Positions 19,330 through 28,257 of a stretch of 28,257 nucleotides of DNA are shown here, piece after piece. The position numbers and the translations under genes are program-made. Every line of letters begins with the position of its first letter. Position 1 is the stretch's first letter. Under the pieces are notes generated by a model. That model saw nothing but the letters and a program-made list of their open reading frames with translations, did not search any database and was not told where the DNA came from. The stretch is from Anncaliia algerae PRA339 (Eukaryota > Microsporidia > Tubulinosematidae), in assembly GCA_000385875.2 (NCBI GenBank), contig KK365139.1:59873-88129 (forward strand), read 5' to 3'.

Positions 19330-19800
19330 GATAGGTGAAAAGTTGGAAAAACATTATCATTGTAATCTTTTAAAATTATGAAGAGAAGATAATATCTTTG
19401 AGAAGAAGAATCCAAATTTGAAAAAGGAAGCATAACAAAGGCCGCTTTGTTGAAGGAGTTTGTTGTTTGGAATCGTTGAAAGAACACCACAAAGGAAATT
19501 TTACTCCTTTCAATAGAAGGAAGAGATAAAACTACTCTTTTAAATTCATCGAATAAATATATTTTAAAAAAAGTATAATTTATTCAGATGGTCGGAATGC
19601 ACACAATATTAAACACTTTGAGGGTTTTTACCATTATGTTGTTACTCATAGCATATGTTCTGTAAACCCATTAGATGCTGTACATACTAACACTATAGAA
19701 AACAATTCGTCGTCTGTTGAAATTTTTATTCCATAAAAATACCGAGTTTTAACAGGAGTTTTTAGCTATATAATTAAATATATGATTAAAAGAAATTAAT
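19330..19800 (+). pseudogene. Decayed IS1595/Merlin-type transposase (relic 4)
   Basis: On the plus strand, in more than one frame, there are recognisable blocks in the right order. ESKFEKGS lies near 19411 (after the first aspartate). GRFVEGV lies near 19440, followed in another frame by FGIVERTPQRKFYSF. IIYSDGRNAHNI lies near 19565 (second aspartate), then HFEGFYHYVVTHSICSVNPL, then AVHTNTIEN near 19685 (last acidic residue). The catalytic acidic residues survive but the frame does not, so this is an inactive copy. HTNTIE and the EGVxxFGxxER block resemble relic 1 more than the whole element. Confidence 0.8.
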
Positions 19801-19879
19801 CAGGAGTTTTGAACAAATATAGTACATTCTTACTTTAGGTTTGTTTTATTTTTACAATCATAATATTTAGAACAATTAT

Positions 19880-20102
19880 TTATTCCAATAAATTTGATTT
19901 TTGATTTTAAAAAGTTAGGAGGCAACTTTTTAAAATTTGCTTCCCTTTTTTATCTTCCAAAATTAGTTACATGCTCCAAGAAATTTGCATAAAAAATTGT
20001 TAATCATAAAACCATCAATTAAGATATAAGGTAAAAGATTGTTTTTGAGAAGTTTTCTGCTATTATTAATTTATTTGTTCAATTATTAATGTTTCTATCC
20101 AT
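19880..20102 (-). pseudogene. N-terminal fragment of an IS1595-type transposase (relic 5)
   Basis: The minus strand from 20102 reads MDRNINN, a stop, TNKLIIAENF. It matches the start of relic 1 (MDKNDRNSMNKLPIVENFLE) base by base over about 90 nt, including the upstream TAAATT-rich leader. The similarity fades towards 19880. It converges with relic 4 on the other strand, so the two are separate insertions or the product of an inversion. Confidence 0.55.
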
Positions 20103-20284
20103 AATTAAATTTCCTTCATGCATTTAAATTTTTGTTTTAAAGAAAGTTTTGGAGGATATTTTATTAAATGTAATCTGTTCAAAAGTTAATATGCAAGTTA
20201 AAAAAATAATCCCCCTTCAAAACACAAGGAATCGTCATGAATCCTTAATTTACCATTGTAAAACTATTTGTCGTATCCGTGGGT

Positions 20285-20329
20285 CTTGCATCCCCTTCTA
20301 TAATATCGCTGAAGGAGAGAGGATGTAAG
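20285..20329. repeat. Imperfect hairpin, CTTGCATCC / GGATGTAAG
   Basis: Arms of nine bases with one mismatch are separated by 27 bases that themselves contain CCTTC and GAAGG as an inner pair. It is conspicuous because it is GC-rich among AT-rich DNA and sits between relic 5 and relic 6. It may be a decayed transposon end. No target duplicate was seen. Confidence 0.35.
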
Positions 20330-20479
20330 TCAAGAGCTTTTATTATTTTTAAAAGATATTTTATTAAAATAATTACATATAATATTTTATTTAAAATTCT
20401 TATATACTTTTACCCAAATTGACCAATCACCTTGCAGATATTTTTATTCCACCCTGTAGAAAAAATATGTAGAGGAATT

Positions 20480-21290
20480 GAGTATGAGTGTTTCGGATCA
20501 GAAACTCTGGGACAAACTGTCGGAACCACATAAGCTCTGTAGTTGGTTACAGCACTATTTTATAATGGAAATAAATTTATCAAACCTTTCTTCTTTGGTA
20601 AATTTTTGCCAATTCCAAAAAACATACTTTTTTAGAAATTTTTTAATTTACTTTGGTGTTTTAGGAATCGATACTAAAGTTGATCTCCATATAGTTTCAA
20701 TCTTTTGAGTATGGACACTCGGGTTATTTTTGTCTACAAATTTATGGTTACCATTCAATTTAGAATCCGTCTTTCCAAGAATACTAAGACTATTTTAACC
20801 TTTCCAACGATCAGGGATAATTCTTGAGATAGGTTTTAAACCCCTTTGAATATTATTTAGATGTCTTTCATTGTATCTTCTTTTAAAATTGTAAAAAAAT
20901 ATTAGCTCGCTGCTATACTAACTCCCCCTATAACCAAACAGATTCACAAAGGAGAACTCTACTCAAACCATATTTTCTTTTATTTGTTTTTTCCTTATCA
21001 ATTTTCACTTCAAATCCTTCAATTCCTATTGTATATCTTTGATTTCAAGTATATTCTAGCAATAAAATTCGTCTTAAAAACTTAAACCATCTATTTACTG
21101 TCTTAATTGAAATATCAGGGTTAGCTTCATGCAGGTCCATTTTATCTGATGAATGTTTATATAATAAGCTTATATTTATATTTTTATCTTTTGACTTGTC
21201 TCTTTTATCCTTTTCCTATATTCCTTCATTTTATCTTTATATCTAACCAATGACCTTTCTTGCCACATTTTTTGTAATGTTTCTGTTAGA
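20480..21290 (-). pseudogene. Decayed IS1595/Merlin-type transposase (relic 6)
   Basis: Reading the minus strand from about 21280: KCGKKGHWLDIK (zinc-binding head), then IGIEGFEVKIDKEKTNKRKY (first catalytic region, degraded) near 21000. VIGGVSIAAS follows near 20930, then IPDRWKG (second acidic residue) near 20800, then KLNGNHKFVDKNNPSVHTQ and KIETIWRS near 20740-20700. The blocks are spread over three frames with many stops. The plus-strand frame at 20478-20708 is a chance shadow. The HTQKIE block is closer to relic 2 (QPQKIE) and to the whole element (HTQTIE) than to relic 3. Confidence 0.75.
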
Positions 21291-21297
21291 AAAAGAA

Positions 21298-21317
21298 GAA
21301 TGTCAAAGTTGACATTC
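21298..21317. repeat. Perfect 9-bp-arm palindrome GAATGTCAA-AG-TTGACATTC
   Basis: A 20-bp hairpin with a two-base loop lies directly beyond the N-terminal end of relic 6. It may be part of the transposon end or chance; nothing else supports a function. Confidence 0.5.
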
Positions 21318-21855
21318 ATCAAATATCATTATGATCCCTTCTATTTCCCAAAGTCAATTATAATGAAAAGCAATATATAATTCTTATAACGTCTCCTATT
21401 CTTAAATTTATGTTATAAAATATAGAATTTTTACAAAAACTTGATTTCAATCTATACATAACATAAGCGTAACCATCTAATATCAACTCTATGCCTTTTT
21501 TTATCGGTCAACATAAATACTATCATTGTACCTTCCTCAACTTCTTGATTTACTTTATAATTTATTAAACTTATGGCAAATTCTATGATTTTTACCTATA
21601 TCTATTTTTTCTCCTATTTTAAATATATTAATTGCGCCGTTAATTAGATTTTTTTAAGTTTAATTTCATTTGTGGAAATTTATTTATAAAAATATTGAAA
21701 ACAAAAAATACCACCTGCTGAGGTTCAAACTCGACATGTACCAGCTAATAAAAAGATTAAATATACCGTTCTTTTACACCTAACAATAATCTTATCAATT
21801 ATTCCATAATTATATTAACACTATTTCAATAAAATATTATTTTGAAAATATTTAT
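21318..21855. other. Intergenic stretch downstream of POL1
   Basis: No gene seen. At 21715-21726 AGGTTCAAACTC is another T-arm/B-box-like sequence, in a context (ACCTGCTGAGGTTCAAACTC) partly similar to that at 18895-18921 (ACCTAGTAAGTTCGAATCTC). No tRNA cloverleaf can be built around it. Confidence 0.4.
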
Positions 21856-24312
21856 TCATTTATTACGTTTATAATAACTAATTTCCTCTTGAAAAATACT
21901 TAAATCTATTTTTCTGTATTCACTTATTTGTAAGTAATTTTCAACAACTTCATTTTCTCCAAATGACTCAATTAAACTATCAAACTTATCATTTAAACAA
22001 TGAAATAGCATTATTGAATCACAAATAAAACATCTTTTCAATGGAGTCTTAGTTTTAAAGCCGCATGGGCAGAAAAATTCATACTTATATAATTCCTTTG
22101 TTGATTCCCTCAAACTTGTTCTTATCAAATTATTTAGCCATACTTTATTAACGGGTTGATTGCATTTCTTACATTTGTCAGCAATTGATTGAACTTCATT
22201 GCAACAGAGTGTGGGAAATGTAAAGATATTTTTGTTTACAAACATTTTTTTGATGCCAAAAATATTTCCGATAAAATCAAAATCAACTCCCTTAAGATGT
22301 GCAAGAATTCTATTTATGGGTGGTAATATTTGATTGCTTATGTAATAATCATAATCAATTATACATTCATTTGGCAAACAAGCTCTTTTGCTAATACTTT
22401 CTCCCTTTTCTCCCCTTCCAATCACATAGCTAATAACATCATCCTTCTTATAAATTATATTCCTCTTTTTCAATCTAAAAGCTAAAGATACATGTGGCAG
22501 AATATCAGGATTAGCATATTTTTCTAATGGTTTAGCCAAACAAGCGTTAATTATAAACTTTTCATGTGGTTCATTTGTAAGATTATCCTTTTTCTTTTGC
22601 AAAAAAGAATATATTGTTTGTAGAATTTTTTCATTTCCATTATGCACTACTTCCGTCGAATCTTTTAAAATTATTTCTAAAATTCCATTTGTAATCTCAG
22701 ATGAAATCAAAGCAAAATCTCTTCTTACACTGTCTAAACCCTTTGTTTCAATTTGATTATGTGTTGTAATTGCTCCATATTTCTTTTTAGACAATAAAAT
22801 TAATCTTTTAAATACTTTTTCTACTTCAATTTCAATAAATTTGTATTTTTTGTTAATTAAATCCTTCAGAATTTCTCCCTCATTTCCTACCTTAACAGTT
22901 TGTGTATCAATCATTATTGAATCAGTGTCACCATAAATTACATTAAGTCCTAAATCTTCAGCTAAAACCTTAGTATCTTGTAAAATCGTTCTTCCTTTTA
23001 ATGTAATTTCCTTTGCAAGCTCAAAATCTCCAAATCTAAAATGAGGTGTACCCAAGCACCCATAAATTGAATTTGCAGTAAGTTTAAGTGCCAATTGTTT
23101 AGTATTTAGTTTAGCATCATAACTCTTAGCAAGACTCCTTTTTACCTCTTTTCTTCTATCAACTAGGCTTTTTAATATTCTAGGTAAGATTCCTAATTCT
23201 TCTTTTTGTCCATTTTTATTAGAAAAGCAAATATTATATTCTTGAATTATAGAAGGGTACAATGAATTAAAATCAAGCAATAAAATTTTAGTCTCATAAA
23301 AACCTATTTTTGGATCTAAAACTAACCCTCCTTTGTAGGATTCCTCTTCTCTTTTTTGTTTAGGAGGAAACAGAATTTTATTTTCATAAAACTCATGCAT
23401 AAGAAAATATTCATTTCTTTCTGCACGTAAGTTTAAAAGAGTTCTTTTCAGGAGATTTCCACAAATTTGTGTTAATTCTAAAGAAAGTTCAAGAATGTTC
23501 ATGGCAAAAAAACACTCATAAATTATCAATAATAGTCTTTCCTCATGTAAATTTATTGCGCTTTTATGCAAAAGCGTTTCACAAAGTTCCTCTATCGAAT
23601 AATTTCTGCACTTTACAAATGAGCTTGCCACAGCAAATAAATCACAAACCAATCTTCCAAATAAATTCAATTTCTTATGAATCCAAGGGTTTAAATTGTA
23701 TACCAAAATAAGGTCAGGATTTTCTTTCTCAATTAAATCATTCAACTGAAAAAGAACTTCATTGGAATTAAAACATCTTTTATTGAAAATTTTCTTTAAA
23801 TGTTTCAATCCACAAGAAAAATATGATTCTGTATTTAAAATATTGTTTTTAGTTAATGAATAAAATGATTCAACCTCATTTGTTCCATTTACAATAAGTG
23901 TTAATATTTTAAGTGGGGGTAATTTTTCCTCACTAAAGCCAATAATTTCTTCCATGCTTTCAACTATAATTTCTCCTGCAGTGCTTTCTTGATAATTTCT
24001 AATATTAATTATTCCTGGTCCTCTTATTTTTTTGCTTATGATAAATTGCTCAATAGGTGATGTAAATTCAGTAATATAAAATGAATTTGTTGGTTGTGCA
24101 GTGGTTCTTACAAATTTACATATATTTGGAATGTCAGGATAGAAATAATTCTCCATTTCAAATGCATCTTTATCATTTGAAGGAACTAAGAATGTTGGCT
24201 TAACATTTTTAAGTGTCAGTTTTCTTAAAGAATAAGGTTCATTTGTTTCTTTGCAGAATAATGCTAATGAAGTGTTGTTTAATTGTTCTATGTCTAAAAT
24301 ATAGAAAGACAT
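21856..24312 (-). CDS. POL1: DNA polymerase alpha catalytic subunit, compact form
   Basis: This family-B polymerase extends the RNA primers made by primase and so starts each Okazaki fragment and leading strand. The 818-residue frame holds the polymerase core. GNLLKRTLLNLRAERNEYFL (285-304) and GGLVLDP (328-334) are typical of Pol alpha. Motif A is LLLDFNSLYPSIIQEYNICF (344-363), motif B is KLTANSIYGCLG (410-421), motif C is YGDTDS (460-465) with the catalytic aspartates, KKKYGAI lies at 509-515, and GLDSVRRDF at 525-533. The exonuclease-like region lacks proofreading acidic residues, as expected for Pol alpha. Two C-terminal zinc sites are present: Cys703/704, Cys714, Cys717 and Cys748, Cys750, Cys761, Cys764; the second would bind the B subunit. 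Yeast and human proteins are about 1460 residues, so some 600 N-terminal residues are absent, in line with microsporidian reduction. PTH2 lies 92 bp upstream on the same strand. Confidence 0.95.
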   Translation of the reverse strand: MSFYILDIEQLNNTSLALFCKETNEPYSLRKLTLKNVKPTFLVPSNDKDAFEMENYFYPDIPNICKFVRTTAQPTNSFYITEFTSPIEQFIISKKIRGPGIINIRNYQESTAGEIIVESMEEIIGFSEEKLPPLKILTLIVNGTNEVESFYSLTKNNILNTESYFSCGLKHLKKIFNKRCFNSNEVLFQLNDLIEKENPDLILVYNLNPWIHKKLNLFGRLVCDLFAVASSFVKCRNYSIEELCETLLHKSAINLHEERLLLIIYECFFAMNILELSLELTQICGNLLKRTLLNLRAERNEYFLMHEFYENKILFPPKQKREEESYKGGLVLDPKIGFYETKILLLDFNSLYPSIIQEYNICFSNKNGQKEELGILPRILKSLVDRRKEVKRSLAKSYDAKLNTKQLALKLTANSIYGCLGTPHFRFGDFELAKEITLKGRTILQDTKVLAEDLGLNVIYGDTDSIMIDTQTVKVGNEGEILKDLINKKYKFIEIEVEKVFKRLILLSKKKYGAITTHNQIETKGLDSVRRDFALISSEITNGILEIILKDSTEVVHNGNEKILQTIYSFLQKKKDNLTNEPHEKFIINACLAKPLEKYANPDILPHVSLAFRLKKRNIIYKKDDVISYVIGRGEKGESISKRACLPNECIIDYDYYISNQILPPINRILAHLKGVDFDFIGNIFGIKKMFVNKNIFTFPTLCCNEVQSIADKCKKCNQPVNKVWLNNLIRTSLRESTKELYKYEFFCPCGFKTKTPLKRCFICDSIMLFHCLNDKFDSLIESFGENEVVENYLQISEYRKIDLSIFQEEISYYKRNK

Positions 24313-24404
24313 TTAGGACTGCTATAATTTTAATATTAATTTTTAAAAATATTTAACTAAAATAATTTTATTTATATATTATTTTATTTACTATCTTTTA
24401 ATTT

Positions 24405-24836
24405 CTACAATAGTTTTAAATGACCTGTAATACCTTTTAAGAGATCACTAGACTCAGGACCAACAGCCAAAACAGTGTTAGATCCGGGCTTTACCTCAGT
24501 TCTCCCAGCATCAAAAATATTATTATATAAAATATTATTCATTCTACATTTTTTGATTATTTCATTGATTTCAGATTGAGTAGCCTTAACTACAATTTTA
24601 GCTTGGCCATTTTTCCTCCAAAAATGCAAAATATCCTTAGGAGCATTCATTATTGTTTCTGAAACTGCGTGACATGCTTGTGATATAATTTTACCATTGG
24701 ACATGTTTAAGTCAGTATTTACTATTATCATTAACTTCAGATTTCTTTTGTTGAGTATGGTTTTATTGCTCCTTCTAACAAATACAAGGAAAAGAATTAT
24801 TACACCTAAAGCTATCCAAAAAATATAAAACAACAT
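24405..24836 (-). CDS. PTH2: Peptidyl-tRNA hydrolase 2, membrane-anchored
   Basis: The enzyme cleaves the ester bond of peptidyl-tRNAs that drop off ribosomes, recycling tRNA. The 143-residue protein has the complete Pth2 fold (about 34-143). KLMIIVNTDLNMSNGKIISQ (34-53) carries the conserved GKIxxQxxH motif with Lys49 and His56. KNGQAKIVVKA follows (75-85), then DAGRTEVKPGSNTVLAVGPE (109-128) with the conserved Asp109 and Thr113, and the C terminus GHLKLL. Residues 1-20 form a hydrophobic segment followed by RRSNK, a signal anchor like those of yeast and animal Pth2, which sit in the mitochondrial outer membrane; in a mitosome-bearing microsporidium the target could be the mitosome or the ER. 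ACCCAATAAAGTTA precedes the ATG and includes the CCC motif. The gene lies 92 bp upstream of POL1 on the same strand. Confidence 0.95.
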   Translation of the reverse strand: MLFYIFWIALGVIILFLVFVRRSNKTILNKRNLKLMIIVNTDLNMSNGKIISQACHAVSETIMNAPKDILHFWRKNGQAKIVVKATQSEINEIIKKCRMNNILYNNIFDAGRTEVKPGSNTVLAVGPESSDLLKGITGHLKLL

Positions 24837-26706
24837 TAACTTTATTGGGTAAAATAAAATATAATTTTTCTGAATTAATTATTCTTTATAATTTAAAAAT
24901 TAATTAAATTTTCAAAATTATCAATTCAATGTTCATAATTTAACTCAGACTGAAATAGAAAACAAAATTCTATTTATAATACAAAAATATAAAATGAAAA
25001 ACATAATCAATTTTTTAATTTTATATTTTAAATTCCGATGGGACAAGCTGTATATGTGCCTTAAACTAAAGTTCTAGTTGATAGATGTTAATATCTACTT
25101 TTAGTTTTTTTTTAAAATTCATATATCGAAATTTTTGTGGTGTGCAGGCATCAGATTATTTTATTAAGAAATTTATATTTGCTTACAATTATTCAGTCAA
25201 AAGGCAATTTAGATAAGCACTTATAAAAAATTGTTTATTTGATGTATTGAAATTACTAAAGACATTTTCATTATGAATTAGCCATCGAATTGTCTTTCTA
25301 TTAAAAAATTTACAAGAAAATTAATAATAATTCCACAAGGCAACAACATTATTTTTAAATTGAGCAATTACGCAATGGATTTATTTTATTAATCTAACCA
25401 ATTGTTTAGAATAATGGATTTTAATCATTGAATTCTTTCGGCACCATACAATGAAATATTGCATATCATTTTAATATAGAATTTAAGCAAAATTTACATT
25501 ATTTGTAAAGTTTTTCTATTTTACAGTATTTATTACTTAAGATTCAGAAATTTGGGGTTAACAATATTTTTATTCATGAAAAGAGAATTGATAAAGACAT
25601 ACATTCTTTCTCCTATGCAATTTTTATATATCTCAATTTAATTTATATAAATTGGGGTACCCCACTCACGAAATGGCAAATAAAGCAAATAAATGATATT
25701 TTAAAATAAGCCATTCAATCGCAATGAAAGCCGCAATATATATTTGTAATAATATTCTTTTTGTTATATTTTTGCATTTTTCACTAAATGTTAAAAATAT
25801 TTTACACTTCATTAAACCATTGAAAGAACAAATTGTAAATATATTGTTTCAAAATTTTCATAATTATAGAGACATAGTTTTAATTTGCGAATATTTGATC
25901 ATCGCGTTGATTAAATAGATTTAAAAAAATACTTAATTTTGCATATATGTGTATCTGATATGTTGGATTTGATATGAAGTAAGAACAGTAAAAAGAATTT
26001 AACTTATATATATGTAATCATCTGCGATCTAATTTATATATCCCAAAAGAAAATGTTTCCTACAATAATTTTTCTTACAAATCATTTATTAATATAGTGT
26101 ATTAGAAAATATGCCTTTAAACAGAATAAAGATAATGGCCCTGAGTTTCCTTAGATGTAAAAAATTATAATGTTGATTAATATAAAGCATTTATTCTTAG
26201 GCTACACAAATGTTTGTGGTTATTTAATAAATTTAAAAATGTCAACAATCTTTTAATGGTAGTTTAAATAAATAGATGTTATTAAATGTATATTAGAAAT
26301 TTTTTACTACTTTATTGTCAAACATATTTTCTCTAGTTTTTCTTTATTACCTGTAATTTTAGTAGGCTTTTTCAAAAAATTCCCTTTAAAAATACATAAT
26401 GTATTAATTACATTATATTTTAAGACCTATTAGCATTTAAAATTTTTTAAAAAGAATTTTATAGCAATAAAATACAAATATTTTAAAAATTGAAAATCAA
26501 AATATTTTTTTGTTGTTTCTTCATTATATTTTTACATATATAATTATTTAACTTATACATAATTTATAATTCGTTAAAAATTATGTTTTGATGCTTTCTA
26601 ATTATTATCTATGTGCCAAATAGTATCAATATCCCAATCATAACTATGAATCATTTGATGTTTTTCATATACTCCTCATTTATTAATATTAGCTATTTTC
26701 CAAAAG
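24837..26706. other. Long intergenic stretch, no supported gene
   Basis: About 1.9 kb of AT-rich DNA. The 64-residue plus-strand frame 25724-25918 (MKAAIYICNNILFVIFLHFS) is hydrophobic at its start but has no conserved motif or CCC leader, so I do not call it. A GC-rich 10-bp palindrome GGGGTACCCC at 25654-25663 stands out. Promoter elements of PTH2 must lie in the first tens of bases, but none is recognisable beyond the CCC motif. Confidence 0.4.
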
Positions 26707-26889
26707 TATATCTTTTAGATTAGAGAAGCATTAAAGTCAAGGTAGATTTATTTTGTTTTAAAAAGATGTTTATACATTGAAGTTAAAGTTAAGTTGCAAA
26801 ATATATACTATGATTAATGATTAATATAAATTTTAATATTTGTTATAATTAAATAAAACACTGAATATACTGATAGTAGCTCTTTTATA
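26707..26889 (+). repeat. Direct repeat, copy 1 (about 183 bp)
   Basis: The sequence starting TATATCTTTTAGATTAGAGA recurs at 28081, where the window cuts it off. The copies agree over almost all positions; differences include a 7-bp direct duplication (TGATTAA) present only in copy 1 and a few substitutions. They are 1374 bp apart start to start, in the same orientation, with transposase relic 7 between them. Direct orientation argues against inverted-repeat ends of that transposon. A dispersed repeat family or a duplication is more likely. Confidence 0.9.
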
Positions 26890-27129
26890 ACGATAATTAT
26901 CACTCTAAAACAATGTTGGTTAATATTTTTATTCGCTCTTTTTTCTTGTTTTGATATAAATTCTTTATCTTTAAAAATACTTTATTCTCGACTACTTAAA
27001 ATATTTTATATGAGAAATATAAAAGAATAAATAATAGCAAAGAAAATTAATTATCTAATTATATTAAATTCAAACCTACTTCAAGAGCATCTTCCTTGTT
27101 ATTGAAAAAAAAATAAAAAATCTTTTAAA

Positions 27130-27890
27130 AATTAAGCTATATCTTTTGTAAAAACACCCTTTTTCTTTTTAATTTCATATTTAAAGGAATTATGGAAAGA
27201 TTCTACTGCTTGTGTGTTGACTCCAGTATCATAATTCACAAACTCTTTTTTGTGACAAACAGTCTTGTGTACAATATCAAGCTCATTGAGTTTCCAATAT
27301 GAGCGATGCTCATCTGTGTTAATAATTGATGAACGATCAACCTGTGAAGCTATTATTGGTAGTATGTCCAGTATTTCTTATTAAGCATTATTTTTGCAAA
27401 CGCTCTAAGATTCCATTTGTGCATTCAACAATTGAAATGGAGTCTGTTTTATCTTTAGAAGAACAACCCCGGTGACTTTTGCATTCATAATTCAGCATCG
27501 TTTCATCGATTTGAACAATAGCAACGGGACCTCCTAATTTATTGGATCAAAAATCTTTTCAGGGATTTTTTCTTTAAAGATTTTTTTAATTTATAAAATT
27601 TATGATTTGTTTCTTAAAAATAGAGTAATTGAACCTATTTGCTGACGTGTCAAGTATTTTATCAATACTCTTAAAATAAATGATATTTCACATGGAAATT
27701 CTTCAAAAAATGATAATATTCAATAGAAAAATATTCTTTAAAGCAGACACAATCAGAATTTAAACATCTCCATGCTACGCCATTTTGGTTCTTTTTTAAT
27801 ATAATTCTGCATAAAGTTGTTAATAAAATTGCTTCTATATATTTTAATAATAATTTCTTCTAAATCGCTTGGTATTATCATATTAAGGTC
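27130..27890 (-). pseudogene. Decayed IS1595-type transposase (relic 7)
   Basis: On the minus strand the blocks KLGGPVAIVQIDETMLNYEC and CKSHRGCSSKDKTDSISIVE (27540-27420), then the region of the second aspartate near 27300 (in pieces), then NTQAVESFHNSFKYEIKKKK (27225-27165) belong to the same lineage as relic 3. The N-terminal part extends to about 27880 (MIIPSDLEEIIIKI). The first catalytic aspartate is kept (IDET), unlike relic 3, but several frameshifts and stops make the gene inactive. It is flanked by the 180-bp direct repeats. Confidence 0.85.
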
Positions 27891-28080
27891 CAGATTTTTG
27901 TAGCCTGTATAAAAGAAATATTATTTTTTTATTTTAAAAGATTGTTTTTCTAATAGGGAAAAAACAACTTGATATAAACCTGAAAATCTTTGTTCCTTGT
28001 ACTAATAAAAAACGATAGTTCTATTTAATAATAACAACTAACGATCATTAACAGTGTCTATTTATATATTGACCACAAAA

Positions 28081-28257
28081 TATATCTTTTAGATTAGAGA
28101 AGCATTAAAGTCAAGGTAGATTTATTTTGTTTCAAAAAGATGTTTATACATTGAAGTTAAAATTAAGTTGCAAAATATATACTATGATTAATATAAATTT
28201 TAATATTTGTTAGAATTAAAAGAAACACTGAATATAAACTGATAGTAACTATTTTAT
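28081..28257 (+). repeat. Direct repeat, copy 2 (runs off the window)
   Basis: Second copy of 26707-26889, beginning TATATCTTTTAGATTAGAGA and continuing to the last base of the window. It lacks the short TGATTAA duplication found in copy 1. Confidence 0.9.

Noticed and set aside
20478-20708. 76-codon plus-strand frame
   Set aside because: It is opposite the C-terminal part of transposase relic 6 and has no motif of its own.
23469-23711. 80-codon plus-strand frame
   Set aside because: Antisense shadow of POL1.
21856-24312. Polymerase delta or zeta instead of alpha
   Set aside because: LLLDFNSLYPSIIQEYNICF, the RAERNEY segment, the GGLVLDP block and the absence of proofreading acidic residues fit Pol alpha; delta and zeta differ at these places.
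25724-25918. 64-codon plus-strand frame with a hydrophobic start
   Set aside because: Could be a tiny secreted or membrane peptide, but there is no upstream CCC motif, no conserved residue and the length is within chance expectation.
1-28257. CRISPR array, rRNA genes, bacterial-style operons or riboswitches
   Set aside because: No regularly spaced repeats, no rRNA-like conserved stretches and clearly eukaryotic proteins; none of these is supported.

Overview
The window reads as a piece of a large, very AT-rich microsporidian genome. The conserved proteins are compact versions of eukaryotic ones: an 818-residue catalytic subunit of DNA polymerase alpha, a 145-residue UBC12-type E2, and a membrane-anchored peptidyl-tRNA hydrolase 2. 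No introns are evident, and several start codons have a CCC-type motif just upstream, as is common in microsporidia. Coding density is low (about 31 percent by my seven gene calls), and the gaps hold transposon debris. That fits the expanded genomes of groups such as Edhazardia, Anncaliia or Hamiltosporidium. The genus cannot be settled from sequence reading alone.

Layout: a UBC12-like E2 (1438-1875, +) is followed by a decayed IS1595/Merlin transposase (2519-3455, -). Next comes an apparently whole Merlin transposon (3828-5270) with 200-bp terminal inverted repeats and an exact 8-bp target duplication. Two plus-strand genes follow: a polytopic membrane protein (5595-7052), and a protein derived from a MULE transposase (7645-9210) that keeps its zinc-binding and SWIM motifs but seems to have lost catalytic residues. 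About 2.3 kb without genes leads to a small putative secreted protein (11552-12193, -). From 12399 to 14572 there is a composite region: two different decayed IS1595-type transposases, a 259-base assembly gap, a GC-rich hairpin, and inverted repeats at both outer ends that carry a tRNA T-arm-like sequence. A 46-bp palindrome with its own 8-bp target duplication lies at 15434-15479. A 578-residue putative secreted protein (16563-18299, -) is next, then a cluster of three transposase fragments (about 19330-21300). POL1 (21856-24312, -) and PTH2 (24405-24836, -) form a tight pair 92 bp apart. The last 3.4 kb has no conserved gene; it holds another transposase relic (27130-27890) between two direct repeats of about 180 bp.

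Together the conserved genes cover DNA replication (Pol alpha), ubiquitin-like modification (the E2) and translation quality control (PTH2). The rest is lineage-specific secreted or membrane protein and mobile DNA. At least eight IS1595/Merlin-type transposase loci from several lineages sit in 28 kb. The least ordinary signals are the 46-bp palindromic insertion with a perfect target duplication, the related hairpin inside the composite region, and the MULE-derived gene that looks domesticated.
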